From a virus: a stretch of 40,681 nt of DNA. The notes beneath the pieces were generated by a model, which did no database searches, had not been told where the DNA came from, and saw only the letters and a list, made by a program, of their open reading frames with translations. The position numbers and the translations under genes were made by a program. The DNA lies in IMG/VR virus record IMGVR_UViG_3300020201_000048, positions 1-40,681 of that record. The stretch is one strand, 5' to 3'. Below, one piece after another: positions 40,609 through 40,681 of this stretch; position 1 is the stretch's first letter, and the number at the start of each line of letters is the position of its first letter.

Positions 40609-40681
40609 TGTAAAACTCCGCCACCGCCACCGCCACCGTCTATTACGCCACCGTCTCCGCTACCGCCGCCGCCTCCGCTAC
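40374..40681. repeat. CCGNNN hexamer repeat tract, right end
   Basis: Same hexamer design as bases 1-326, dominated by CCGCCA and CCGTAT units. It is interrupted by ATTACGCC and by the gene junction CATTGTAAAACTCCG (40606-40620). The ends of the contig do not overlap exactly, so some repeat sequence is probably missing between base 40681 and base 1. Confidence 0.85.
40605..40681 (-). CDS. Glycine-repeat protein, 3' end only (start beyond window)
   Basis: The frame enters from the window edge as Ser-Gly-Gly..., contains a second GVIDGGGGGGG block and ends GVLQ with TGA 40607-40605. It shares GGDGGVIDGGGGGGG with the start of the complete copy at 40369-40608, showing recent duplication. It is most likely the copy after the one truncated at base 1, if the two contig ends are neighbours in the phage. 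Confidence 0.55.
   Translation of the reverse strand, partial: SGGGGGSGDGGVIDGGGGGGGVLQ

Noticed and set aside
40374-40681. CRISPR array at the contig ends
   Set aside because: The repeats are short hexamers with no constant repeat plus unique spacer structure, and no cas genes are present.

Overview
The window looks like the near-complete genome of a podovirus with a T7-like virion module, infecting a Gram-negative bacterium. The evidence is a large rightward block with terminase, portal, scaffold, capsid, the two tail tubular proteins, three internal virion proteins, fibres and lysis genes in the classical order. No integrase, repressor gene or single-subunit RNA polymerase was found. Gram-negative host markers are Sec signal peptides, two or three lipoboxes, a possible spanin pair and an O-antigen-ligase-like membrane protein. 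The fibre repeats and the metalloprotease-type lipoprotein resemble proteins I associate with Bdellovibrionota, but that host guess is weak.

Layout. A divergent control region (1744-2685) separates two transcription blocks. The plus strand carries the late block (2686-29153): packaging, head, tail, internal core, a six-gene fibre region, a lipoprotein metalloprotease, holin-type proteins, an overlapping lipoprotein pair and a T7-lysozyme-type amidase. The minus strand carries the early/replication block. It starts at 1743, runs down to base 1, and resumes at 40681 down to 29131. Its genes are small unknown proteins, a ribbon-helix-helix protein, a DUF6948-type protein, an array of glycine-repeat ORFs, an AEP primase-SF3 helicase, a SNF2 helicase, a decayed HNH endonuclease, a possible ssDNA-binding protein, a family A DNA polymerase, a sigma-region-4-like protein, a VRR-NUC nuclease and an O-antigen ligase-like protein. 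The two blocks converge at 29131-29153. This continuity implies that the molecule is circular or circularly permuted and that the contig is broken inside the glycine-repeat array, where the CCGNNN hexamer repeats would be hard to assemble.

How the genes work together. Early promoters at 1787-1815 and 35680-35709 would feed replication. The primase-helicase, SNF2 helicase and polymerase form the replisome. Because no phage RNA polymerase is seen, the zinc-ribbon/sigma-4-like protein is the best candidate for switching host RNA polymerase to late genes. A 12-bp hairpin after the capsid and decoration genes (9481-9514) sits where T7 has its late terminator and would reduce expression of the tail genes.

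The most unusual content is of two kinds. First, there is a tandem array of Gly-X repeat proteins in which each gene's end encodes the Shine-Dalgarno sequence and the ATGA start of the next. Second, there is an envelope-directed set: four fibre-like proteins with apparently intact Sec signal peptides, a metzincin-like lipoprotein and an O-antigen ligase-like protein. T7-type fibres assemble in the cytoplasm, so these exported fibre-like proteins may act at the host surface rather than in the virion. All functional statements rest on reading the sequence; no database search was run.
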